64,000 bases of DNA from contig NZ_AUIX01000016.1 in assembly GCF_000423925.1 (NCBI RefSeq), positions 62,001 through 126,000 of the forward strand, in the 5' to 3' direction. The notes below the pieces were generated by a model. That model made no database searches, was not told where the DNA came from, and saw nothing but the letters and a program-made list of their open reading frames with translations. Both the position numbers and the translations under genes were made by a program. Each line of letters begins with the position of its first letter. Position 1 is the stretch's first letter. Source of the stretch: Butyrivibrio sp. VCD2006. GTDB lineage: Bacteria > Bacillota > Clostridia > Lachnospirales > Lachnospiraceae. This document shows positions 1-8,493 of the stretch, one piece after another.

Positions 1-1004
<1,004 letters not shown>

Positions 1005-1054
1005 TCAATCCTCCTTTTTGGTTATATCTTTATAGCCTCTGCGGCTTTCGGCAC

Positions 1055-1633
1055 TTACATAGTCCACACATCCTTATTGGTGGTGGAAACCGCCATCGCT
1101 CCACTTGATAGAGCATTCATAACGTCATCTCTGTCTGAAATCAGTCCGCCTGCTATAACAGGTACTCTGCTGATTCCGTTGACACGTTTGATAATCTTTG
1201 AAACCACAACTCCCGGAAGAATTTCTATTACATCCGGCTGACAGGATCCGTACTGGGCCTGTTTTTCAATATTCACAAGAGCCATACTGTCGATCACGAA
1301 ATATCTAAGGACTGAATAAAGTCCAAGCTCTCTGGCATGCTGGATCAGATTGCTCTTTGTGGTTATGATGCCATCTGCCTTTGTATTTGTCTTGATAAAA
1401 TCAAGACTCACATCCTTACTGTTGTTAAGACCTGTAATCAGATCCACATGAACCATAGCAATGCGTCCGGCATTCTTTATCTTTTGTACAATTTCACCAA
1501 TGGTACATATATCTCCGTAAAGAATAAAAATTATTCCAACATCCGTTCCCAGTGCAGCCGCTAATCCTTTGTCATCCTTAACTGCAGCAATTACCGGATT
1601 TTCCTCTATCTTATCTATAAAATCTCTATGCAT
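1055..1633 (-). CDS. glpP: Glycerol-3-phosphate responsive antiterminator GlpP
   Basis: A 192-residue protein of the GlpP family, which binds glycerol-3-phosphate and leader RNA to prevent termination upstream of glycerol genes. Visible family features: early NPVIAAVKDD, the HVDLITGL segment, DGIITTKSNLI, the DVIEILPGVV motif and the closing VPVIAGGLI glycine loop of a TIM-barrel fold. Full length. It is the first gene of a glpP-glpK transcript. The 140-nt leader upstream contains alternative hairpins followed by a U-run, consistent with autogenous antitermination (inference). Confidence 0.93.
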   Translation of the reverse strand: MHRDFIDKIEENPVIAAVKDDKGLAAALGTDVGIIFILYGDICTIGEIVQKIKNAGRIAMVHVDLITGLNNSKDVSLDFIKTNTKADGIITTKSNLIQHARELGLYSVLRYFVIDSMALVNIEKQAQYGSCQPDVIEILPGVVVSKIIKRVNGISRVPVIAGGLISDRDDVMNALSSGAMAVSTTNKDVWTM

Positions 1634-1686
1634 TAAGTAATCAGCCTTATCTAAAAAATCTAGTGTTTTTTTCTAAAAATGAGCGC

Positions 1687-1725
1687 AAAAAAAGAACATG
1701 TCTAACAAACAGGATTCGTTCCTGT
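1687..1725 (-). promoter_or_regulatory. Candidate GlpP-controlled leader (hairpin and U-run)
   Basis: On the minus strand the glpP leader reads ACAGGA-N5-TCCTGT (1709-1725), then a run of seven T at 1687-1693. The AGGAAC inside the first hairpin can instead pair with GTTCTT at the start of the T-run, giving a terminator-like stem that excludes the first hairpin. Position between promoter and glpP fits an antitermination site. The stems are short, so this is inference. Confidence 0.4.
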
Positions 1726-1780
1726 ACATTGTAAAAGCCACATTCTCTTATCTCACCGGCGTTCATTAACTTATGAATCT

Positions 1781-1809
1781 ATGATAACGCCCTTTTATGG
1801 AATTTTCAA
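1781..1809 (-). promoter_or_regulatory. Promoter of glpP-glpK
   Basis: Sigma-A type on the minus strand: -35 TTGAAA (1804-1809), 17-bp spacer, -10 TATCAT (1781-1786). It predicts a start near 1774 and a leader of about 140 nt. The region 1810-1940 between this promoter and the hairpin at 1941 is AT-rich and shows no gene. Confidence 0.55.
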
Positions 1810-1940
1810 CATATATTTTATAAATATTTTATTTTTTATGTGTATTTTTTACACTTTAGTGCTTTAAATAGAATTTTCTTTGTGCCTTTTGTCTACGTTT
1901 TGCATGACCATCAGTCATTAAATGCAGCTATATTCGTAAA

Positions 1941-1992
1941 AATGCCGACAACACCTCGTCAGATGCAGATTCTGACAAGTATTGCCGGCATT
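1941..1992 (-). terminator. Terminator of the 78-residue orphan
   Basis: A long interrupted hairpin: outer arms AATGCCG/CGGCATT plus G-U-tolerant pairing inward to GTCAGA/TCTGAC around a 7-nt loop. On the minus strand the arm is followed by TTTTT-like sequence. It lies 38 nt past the stop at 2030. Confidence 0.75.
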
Positions 1993-2029
1993 AAAATTCC
2001 ATAAACTATGGTATTTCAGTTTAATGTTA

Positions 2030-2266
2030 TTATTTGGAGTCAGCCATCATTGCGAGACTGCGGGCAATAGAGTCATAGGTATCACGCATATTGCCGGAAT
2101 CTCTGTCCGCGATCATTGCGAGTGTCTGTGAAATATCATTGAGTGACATCATCATATTCTCCAATGCAGCTCTTGTAATTTGCGCATCATCACCTTTTTT
2201 CAAAAGCTGATCATATTCTCTGATTCTCTGTTGCTGTAATCCGGTTACTTCAGATACTCTGCTCAT
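2030..2266 (-). CDS. Small orphan protein, 78 aa
   Basis: Not recognised. Starts MSRVSEVTGLQQQRIREY and is predicted to be mostly alpha-helical and amphipathic, without membrane segments, cysteines or a signal peptide; Met-rich patches (ENMMMSLND, LAMIAD, LAMMADSK) recur with a spacing suggesting two related helices. A reasonable ribosome site (AAAGGGGTATCAG) precedes the ATG and a strong terminator follows, so it is probably a real monocistronic gene. No function is proposed. Confidence 0.6.
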   Translation of the reverse strand: MSRVSEVTGLQQQRIREYDQLLKKGDDAQITRAALENMMMSLNDISQTLAMIADRDSGNMRDTYDSIARSLAMMADSK

Positions 2267-2460
2267 AATACTGATACCCCTTTCTTAATAGGAATCACCT
2301 ATCGTAATAAGAAATCATGTTGATATGATAACTATAATCCAATTATTTTGAAAAATCTATTAAATATCGATAATATATTGATAACATTTTCTAACCTTTT
2401 AGGTATCTGCCATTCCAGGGTAGGCGCAGCCTATGCGGCGAGCTGTATATACAGCATCCA

Positions 2461-3873
2461 TCATTCCACTATCTGTCCGCAGAAGAGAATCTCAGGTTTT
2501 TCAGTCTCAGTAATTATGTAGAATCTGAACGGCTCATCTGCAATAAATTCCCACGGTTCCTCAATATTACCGGGGAACGCAGCGCCAAGTACAGCAATCA
2601 TGGTAGCTGCTGCCGCTTCAATTCCATTTTCGTCAACCTTTATCTTGGTTTGCTGGATAATGTCCGATATAAACAGCTCCCTGTCACTACTCATAACTGA
2701 AAAATCCGCCTCAGGGGTAAATGCTATTTCAGCACCTCTTCTTTTTATAAACTCAGACATTTCATTGTTTGAAAAGGAACTATCAGTCTCAAACTTAGGG
2801 AGCTTAATATGCACTCTTCCATCAACTGCATTGTTTACCTTTTCGCATACATCATCAATATTACCAATGGTAAATACAGCTCTGACGCTACCCATCATAG
2901 GCAAAATGACAAGCTTTCCGCCGTCCTCTTCATAGTAACTGCAGTTCTGGGTTTTCTCCATGAAATCCTTCTTAACCTTACTTCCATCAAAGGTAGTAAA
3001 GTCACCCTCTGTAGTTGCTTCCTCATCAAATTCTTTAAACCATGAGCATTTAAGATACATTGTATTTACAAGCACAAGATCAACCTGTGAGAGATCATCA
3101 CTCATTTTAGGGATAAGTCCTTCCGTACCTTCGTCAACCCACTTGTTTACCGCACTTGTAATCTTGTCTCCGGCTACATCATTAGCCTCTGCATTATAGT
3201 TCTTTCCTATTATTGCCTTGTAGTTTTCGGAGATGCTGCCCGGCATATCAGTGTTATGCCACACAGAATTAAGAAGCTTATAGTTCATATCCCCAACCGG
3301 AGTCTCAGAAATGCCGGCAACCTTTTCATACCATGTATTCATTTCCTCTTCATCGCTAAAGCCCATGGCTGCAAGAAGAGATGATTTTGTGTCAGAGTCC
3401 GCACCGGCTACTGCAAGTGTAAGGACTGCTCGTAACGAAGCAGGTGACACCATATAGTTCTTATCCTTAAATCCTGAATTCTCAAGAAAGCTTATAAGTG
3501 CTTCATCAAAATCACCTGAAACTTCTTTCATATCGTTATTTTCTCCCTGGAAAGTATCTTCATCCTTTGTTTCTTCAGCGCTAAGATCCTCATTTTCCTT
3601 AATCTCAGCGCTTTCTGTTTTTTCCACCGTATTGGTCATATCTTCAGTACTGTTGTCCTCATCTAATTCTTCTACCAGATCGGTCATATCTTCAGTACTG
3701 GTTTCCTCATCTATTTTTTCTACTGAATCGTCCCTATCTTCAATTGTGGCTACAGCAGTGTCTCCGATAAGTGCTTTCCGATTACTACCAATTTCTTTTA
3801 CAGCAGACAGGCACGCAAAGAAAAAGAGAACACATGCGACCACTACTATAAGACCTTTTAAAGCATTATTCAT
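2461..3873 (-). CDS. Membrane-anchored serpin
   Basis: A 470-residue serine protease inhibitor of the serpin family. Residues ~5-24 form a single membrane segment; ~40-110 are an acidic linker with a duplicated 16-residue unit (STEDMTDLVEELDEDN, then STEDMTNTVE); ~115-470 are the serpin fold, including VNTMYLKCSWFKEF and the C-terminal DEPFRFYI. The reactive-loop hinge NGIEAAAAT fits the small-residue rule for inhibitory serpins, with a small residue (A/G) near the predicted P1. Its ATG overlaps the Nudix stop (ATGA), so the two are translationally coupled. Likely role: protection of the cell surface from host or competitor proteases (inference). The protease target cannot be read from sequence. 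Confidence 0.93.
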   Translation of the reverse strand: MNNALKGLIVVVACVLFFFACLSAVKEIGSNRKALIGDTAVATIEDRDDSVEKIDEETSTEDMTDLVEELDEDNSTEDMTNTVEKTESAEIKENEDLSAEETKDEDTFQGENNDMKEVSGDFDEALISFLENSGFKDKNYMVSPASLRAVLTLAVAGADSDTKSSLLAAMGFSDEEEMNTWYEKVAGISETPVGDMNYKLLNSVWHNTDMPGSISENYKAIIGKNYNAEANDVAGDKITSAVNKWVDEGTEGLIPKMSDDLSQVDLVLVNTMYLKCSWFKEFDEEATTEGDFTTFDGSKVKKDFMEKTQNCSYYEEDGGKLVILPMMGSVRAVFTIGNIDDVCEKVNNAVDGRVHIKLPKFETDSSFSNNEMSEFIKRRGAEIAFTPEADFSVMSSDRELFISDIIQQTKIKVDENGIEAAAATMIAVLGAAFPGNIEEPWEFIADEPFRFYIITETEKPEILFCGQIVE

Positions 3874-4505
3874 TTTTCCACCTCGTTATCCCTGTTTGCC
3901 ATTAGCCATGCCATCACATGAACGCTCTGCTGAAACTCTCCGCGCCTAATTAACTCTTCAATCTGCTCGGGGCTTAGTCTGTAAACATTTAAAAATTCCG
4001 TATCATCAAGCTGCTGCCCTGATACCCTCTTACAATTTCTTGCGACATAAACATAAGCATAATTGTCGGCAAGAGTCGCATGGGACGGAATGGTTATGAG
4101 GTGCTTTAGTTCACCGGCTTCATATCCGGTCTCCTCTAAAAGCTCCCTCTTTGCCGCTTCTACTGCCTCCTCACTGTCGCTATTATTTGCAGTAGATCTA
4201 TACTCTTTGCCGTCACTTCTCTCTATTCCACCTGCGGGAAATTCTGTTGTGACCTGTCTGATTCCATGTCTATACTGCCTTACGCAGATGAGATTTCCTT
4301 CCTCATCAAAAGGGACAACCACAACATAATCTCTTCTGCTGTAGTTGTAAAAGGGCTCAAATTCCGAACCATCTGGAAACCTGAATGCCATCTCCCTAAG
4401 GTCCATCCATTCATCCTGAATTATGTGCTTTGATCTTATCACTTCCCACTCAAGTTTCTTATCATCTTCCTTATCAAACGGGAAGGCAATATCCTTTGAA
4501 GCCAT
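3870..4505 (-). CDS. Nudix hydrolase, ADP-ribose pyrophosphatase type
   Basis: A 211-residue cytoplasmic Nudix protein with AGGI and the Nudix-box core AKRELLEETGYEAGEL. Compared with typical ADP-ribose pyrophosphatases there is a ~16-residue insertion between the GG of the box and the REL helix, rich in Ser, Asn and Asp. YNYSRRDYVVVVPFDEEGN and QYRHGIRQVTTEFPAGG match the substrate-dimer region of the ADP-ribose subgroup. A clear AAGGAG precedes the ATG. The gene overlaps the downstream serpin by four bases, an unusual pairing of a nucleotide-sanitising enzyme with a surface inhibitor. Confidence 0.88.
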   Translation of the reverse strand: MASKDIAFPFDKEDDKKLEWEVIRSKHIIQDEWMDLREMAFRFPDGSEFEPFYNYSRRDYVVVVPFDEEGNLICVRQYRHGIRQVTTEFPAGGIERSDGKEYRSTANNSDSEEAVEAAKRELLEETGYEAGELKHLITIPSHATLADNYAYVYVARNCKRVSGQQLDDTEFLNVYRLSPEQIEELIRRGEFQQSVHVMAWLMANRDNEVEK

Positions 4506-4800
4506 ATATGTTTATCTCCTTAGTCCTTATCTTATATACCGTTTGTTTCCATTGTGTGAAAACATCAGAATCTTCTTTATTTCGTATTTCTAAATGATAG
4601 CAAGCTTCTAACAACTCGTCAAAATAGATGAAATCTATAATTGCTTCTGGTTATATGAGCATGGTAAGAAATACAGAAACCTGTAATTACTAATATTTAT
4701 GCCTTAATCAGTGAAAAATGTGCATTTGAGTCATATTTTTCTCTGAAGATAAGAAGACAGGGTAGTAAAATGCAGCTACAGTAGGTCAAATGTGGTATAT
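4506..4800. other. Intergenic AT-rich stretch 5' of the Nudix gene
   Basis: No gene seen. It must carry the promoter and ribosome site of the Nudix-serpin operon (AAGGAG just before 4505). Beyond AT-rich sequence nothing was resolved before the 86-bp array starts at 4801. Confidence 0.5.
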
Positions 4801-5237
4801 GCGGCCGCAGGATGGAGCAGAAAAGCTTCTGGGAATACTATGAAGCAAGCCAAAAACGCGGCCGCAGTTGCCTGAAGACTGTATGTGCGGCCGCGGTTAT
4901 GGGCAGAAAACTTCTGGAAATACTATGAAGCAAGCCAAAAGCGCGGCCGCAGCTGTCTAAAAACTGTATATGCGGCCGCGGTTATGGGCAGAAAAGCTTC
5001 TGGAAATACTATGAAGCAAGCCAAAAGCGCGGCCGCAGTTGCCTGAAAACTGTATGTGCGGCTGCGGATATAAGCAGAAAAGCTTTTGGGAATACTATGA
5101 AGCAAGCCAAAAACGCGGCCGCAGTTGCCTGAAAACTGTATGTGCGGCCGCGGTTATGGGCAGAAAAGCTTTTGGGAATACTATGAAGCAAGCCAAAAAC
5201 GCGGCCGCAGTTGCCTGAAAACTGTATGTGCGGCCGC
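4801..5237. repeat. 86-bp tandem array, two NotI palindromes per unit
   Basis: Five consecutive units of 85-86 bp (boxes begin 4801, 4887, 4972, 5058, 5144, with a closing box at 5230). Each unit is an 8-bp GCGGCCGC box, a ~49-bp spacer containing GCAGAAAAGCTT and TACTATGAAGCAAGCC, a second GCGGCCGC box, and a 21-bp spacer AGTTGCCTGAAAACTGTATG(T). Boxes alternate at 57 and 29 bp. Eleven boxes are present; ten are perfect, and that at 5058 is GCGGCTGC. The 29-bp pair can form a hairpin (GCGGCCGCA with TGCGGCCGC, inner AGTT/AACT). It sits between two co-directional genes. Function unknown. Confidence 0.9.
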
Positions 5238-5265
5238 AGAAAAAAGAAAAGAGCTTCAAGAAATA

Positions 5266-5295
5266 CCCCTGCCATGAATCGCTTCACAGCAGGGG
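5266..5295 (-). terminator. Terminator of the transglutaminase-like gene
   Basis: Arms CCCCTGC (5266-5272) and GCAGGGG (5289-5295) with an inner TGAA/TTCA, followed on the minus strand by TATTTCTT. It lies between the stop at 5314 and the 86-bp array. Confidence 0.65.
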
Positions 5296-5313
5296 CTTGC
5301 CCAAGATGATTCC

Positions 5314-6672
5314 TCAATCCACCACAGCGATAAAGGTTCCCTCATCGCATGATGGCAGATAAACTGAATTGTACATTCTCTTGTGTTTATAGTTATCTCT
5401 GTCAGAGAGATTATAAAAATCATAGACTGTAGGATCCTGATCATCCCAGGTCACATCTACGTTGTAATAGTTATCACCGAGCTTAATAATGTTCCATGCA
5501 TGCATCTCACCGGCATATCCGGCGCAGAAATATGTGGGAACTCCAAGTCTTTGCATAAGATACTGGAACGCCTTGGTATATCCGGCACAGACTGTGTTAT
5601 CACCTACTATTGCACTGTATGCACTCTGATCAAGTGGATTGTGCTTGTAGGTTATCTTGTCTGCAAGAACATTGTGTATATACAGCTCTTTTTCATAATT
5701 ATCGGATAGTCCGCTCGCTCCTGCTAAAATGGCATCTGCTGCCGCTTTGAACTTCGTGTTGGCGGCACGTATATCCGTGATCTTGTCATAGTAACGAAGA
5801 CGAAGCTTAATAGCCACACCCTGATAATCGTATTCCTGATAGAAGGTGGTATCCAGCCAGAAGAGCTCGGGGTGATCAAATACAACGCTCATTATTATCA
5901 TCTGCATCGTATCCATTGACACCTGCTGAATAGGTCTGAAGGCAGGATTTAGCGCAATAGTGTTTGCGTATATCTGCCTGTAGAGTTCTTTTCCCTCTTC
6001 GCTCAGCATGTTGTAATAAGGATAAAACTCAGAATCAAAAGTAAGGCCGTCGCCAAGTTCACCATAATCCACGCTGTTGATAGCCTGTCTTGCAAGTCCC
6101 GGATCTTCCAGTTCAATTATCTCCGGATCAAAAGCTTCGTAGCCGTTCTTTCCTACAGGTACCCCGGGGGCATATTCAGATATTTCTTCATCCTCCTTAC
6201 TCACTGTACCCGAGCTGTCGCCTGTAGACTTGGCCATATTTTCATCCGACTCCACGACAACCTGGATTCCTTTTCCAGTAAGAACATCCACAACTGCATC
6301 CGCAGCATCTGCCACATCCTCAACTGTAATGTCATTATCAGCAGGATTACTTACTTCGGTCGCTTCAAGCTCTGCTATGGCATCAGAAATACCGGTGACA
6401 GCATTTGTTATCATGTCACCGAGACTTGACCCATCTTCCTCTTCCGGAGTTTCTTCTTTTTCGGTTCTTCCGTAGATATAGTCCCAATCCGGAACCTCGA
6501 CGTAGTACTTGTTTGAAGTATCTACCTTGACCTCTTCCTCATCTGCAGGTTGAAGAAGCGCACCAACCCAAACCCCGATGTCGGGATTAATTGCGCACGC
6601 TATAATGAACGCCATACAGGCGAATATGATGCCCAGTACTCCATAGGCAATGTTTTCTAATATTTTTCTCAT
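5314..6672 (-). CDS. Membrane-anchored transglutaminase-like protein
   Basis: About 452 residues. An N-terminal membrane segment (MRKILENIAYGVLGIIFACM) is followed by an acidic, low-complexity linker and a C-terminal transglutaminase/papain-like domain. The catalytic set is visible: Cys in NTVCAGYTKAF, His in GEMHAWNIIKLG, Asp in YYNVDVTWDDQ. Proteins of this type cleave or cross-link peptides at the cell surface; the substrate is unknown. I chose the ATG at 6672, preceded by CAGGGA at proper spacing, over the upstream TTG at 6690, because that site lies between the two. Monocistronic, with its own terminator. Confidence 0.85.
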   Translation of the reverse strand: MRKILENIAYGVLGIIFACMAFIIACAINPDIGVWVGALLQPADEEEVKVDTSNKYYVEVPDWDYIYGRTEKEETPEEEDGSSLGDMITNAVTGISDAIAELEATEVSNPADNDITVEDVADAADAVVDVLTGKGIQVVVESDENMAKSTGDSSGTVSKEDEEISEYAPGVPVGKNGYEAFDPEIIELEDPGLARQAINSVDYGELGDGLTFDSEFYPYYNMLSEEGKELYRQIYANTIALNPAFRPIQQVSMDTMQMIIMSVVFDHPELFWLDTTFYQEYDYQGVAIKLRLRYYDKITDIRAANTKFKAAADAILAGASGLSDNYEKELYIHNVLADKITYKHNPLDQSAYSAIVGDNTVCAGYTKAFQYLMQRLGVPTYFCAGYAGEMHAWNIIKLGDNYYNVDVTWDDQDPTVYDFYNLSDRDNYKHKRMYNSVYLPSCDEGTFIAVVD

Positions 6673-6711
6673 AGTCACGTCCCTGTGCAATTACTGTTAA
6701 TCCGTTAACAT

Positions 6712-6737
6712 AAAAAGGGAGCAATAAGCCCCCTTTC
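6712..6737 (-). terminator. Terminator of the GT39-like gene
   Basis: Arms AAAGGGAGC (6714-6722) and GCCCCCTTT (6728-6736), loop of 5 nt, T5 on the minus strand. It lies 65 nt past the stop at 6802. Confidence 0.75.
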
Positions 6738-6801
6738 ATTTTCATTATATGTAATCCTATTTAGTTTTAACATTAAATTATTATAAAAAATATGCAAATA
6801 A

Positions 6802-8364
6802 TTAGTGCGCTTTTCTATAAAGATAATACGTAAATTCGTTACCATCCCAGCCATATATTTCTTTGTCGATAAGATCGTAATGATCATTTATCGAATCAGG
6901 AAGGTGATCTCTGACAAGCACATAATCTATAAGTCCCTCTCTCACGTATCGCTCCTGTTCAAGATAAGGGCTATTCTCCGGCTCATCAATATTTAGCGTC
7001 TGTGTCTGAAACCATCTGCAGCTTGGCACAATATCGCACAAGGTATAAAGTCCTGCGTCAAGGCATCCCACATTAAGAAGCGTGGAATTCTCAGTTTCGA
7101 GCACCTCATCACGAAATCTGTACATGAAATAACTATCTCTTGTTACCTTCATAAACGGTATGTTCATGGAATTAAGGAAAATAAATACCGTGGAAAGCGC
7201 AAGACAAACAGCAGCTGCAATGCCCTCAAAAACACTATTATTTCCGGCTTTGTCTCTTATCTCTTGACCATTCTCTTCAGAAAAAGCAAGCGTTGTTATC
7301 ACATATCCAAGGTATGAAAAACCAAGCACAGCGAAAACAGAAAGAGGCAGTGAATAATATGGAAGTTCTCTTCCTCCTCCGAAAAATCCAAGGAACATAA
7401 ACGCAAACAATACAGGGACGTTTAGTCTTGCAAGCAGTTTTTTCTTTAGTCCCAAAACACTTCCAAACATTCCGACTATAACAGGTGCAAAGTACTGCCA
7501 GTCATCTCTTATAAGCCAGTAGAGTATCTTGGCCAGGTCCTTAAGCTTTCCTAAAAGTCCGGGATTTTCACTCTCGACCTTCGTGTACACGAACACATTC
7601 ACATACACATATCCCCAGTACCACTCATAAAGTCCGCCCTGAATTCCAAAGTAGATGATCCACGGAACAAACGGAAGAAACATACCAAAAAGAAAAACAA
7701 AGCATGCCTTTATACCCAAAGCAACTTCTTTATGTGCAAGATATGAAAAGAACACCATCATCATCCACGCAAAGAAAAAGCCAAGTCCTGTAAATTTGAT
7801 GTTCGCGATAAACCCGGCCATTATGCCGCCAAGTAAAACTGTCTTAAAGGGCATGACACCATTTGGATAGCCATTCTTAAAATAATCCAAAGTAAGATAA
7901 AGCCCTATCACATAAAACGGAAGGCAGATTTCCTCAGCTGCTCCTCCCCACCAAAAGCTCCTGGAGCATACGATAGCAGCAAAGGTGAAGGTAGCTAAAA
8001 TCCCCGCAAGCATTTTCCTCATATGCGTATTACTCCCGGTAAACATAGTGATTATCCGGTAGAAAAATGCTATATCTACAAAACCCAAAACTGCCTCCAG
8101 GATGAACACTCCTGTAAAGGTGGTATGTGAGACAAGATAGGAAAGCCCATATAAAAAATACAGATACATGCCCTTTTGGTCGAACACGTCTCTGTAGAGC
8201 ATTTTCCCGTTGAAAAGTGCCTTACCCATAGAAAAATAGCTGTTCGCATCATCCCAGTTGTTTAACGGGTAAAGAAATGAAGACCTTGTAGCAAGCACAA
8301 GGCAGCAAAGCACGGAAATTCCAAGGTATATATAAATAAGTGTATCTCTTTTCTTAGTCGTCAT
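6802..8364 (-). CDS. GT39-like membrane glycosyltransferase
   Basis: A 520-residue integral membrane protein with about 11 hydrophobic segments, resembling the dolichyl/polyprenyl-phosphate mannosyltransferase (GT39, ArnT/PMT) fold. After TM1 the extracytoplasmic loop carries NWDDANSYFSMGKALFNGK followed by YRDVFDQKGMYLYFL, the acidic DD motif and D/QKG motif of this fold. A C-terminal soluble part of ~100 residues follows. It probably transfers a sugar from a polyprenyl carrier onto a surface polymer or protein. AGGAGC precedes the ATG. Divergent from the GGDEF gene. Confidence 0.78.
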   Translation of the reverse strand: MTTKKRDTLIYIYLGISVLCCLVLATRSSFLYPLNNWDDANSYFSMGKALFNGKMLYRDVFDQKGMYLYFLYGLSYLVSHTTFTGVFILEAVLGFVDIAFFYRIITMFTGSNTHMRKMLAGILATFTFAAIVCSRSFWWGGAAEEICLPFYVIGLYLTLDYFKNGYPNGVMPFKTVLLGGIMAGFIANIKFTGLGFFFAWMMMVFFSYLAHKEVALGIKACFVFLFGMFLPFVPWIIYFGIQGGLYEWYWGYVYVNVFVYTKVESENPGLLGKLKDLAKILYWLIRDDWQYFAPVIVGMFGSVLGLKKKLLARLNVPVLFAFMFLGFFGGGRELPYYSLPLSVFAVLGFSYLGYVITTLAFSEENGQEIRDKAGNNSVFEGIAAAVCLALSTVFIFLNSMNIPFMKVTRDSYFMYRFRDEVLETENSTLLNVGCLDAGLYTLCDIVPSCRWFQTQTLNIDEPENSPYLEQERYVREGLIDYVLVRDHLPDSINDHYDLIDKEIYGWDGNEFTYYLYRKAH

Positions 8365-8493
8365 CTTTATTAGCTCCTGTCACGACAATTTTAGCATAAT
8401 TTAAATAATCTTTTCATTTTATATTTATAAATAGAAGGCTTATGTGAAGTATAATTTAAACGTAATATCAACCAACAAAGCACGAGACAGAGT

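Noticed and set aside
4801..5237. CRISPR-like array
   Set aside because: Spacers between boxes are themselves repeated, boxes are 8 bp, and no cas genes are present.
4923..5317. Open reading frames on the minus strand through the 86-bp array (60 and 102 aa)
   Set aside because: The period is not a multiple of three, frames shift between units, there is no ribosome site and GCG-rich Ala codons come only from the NotI boxes.
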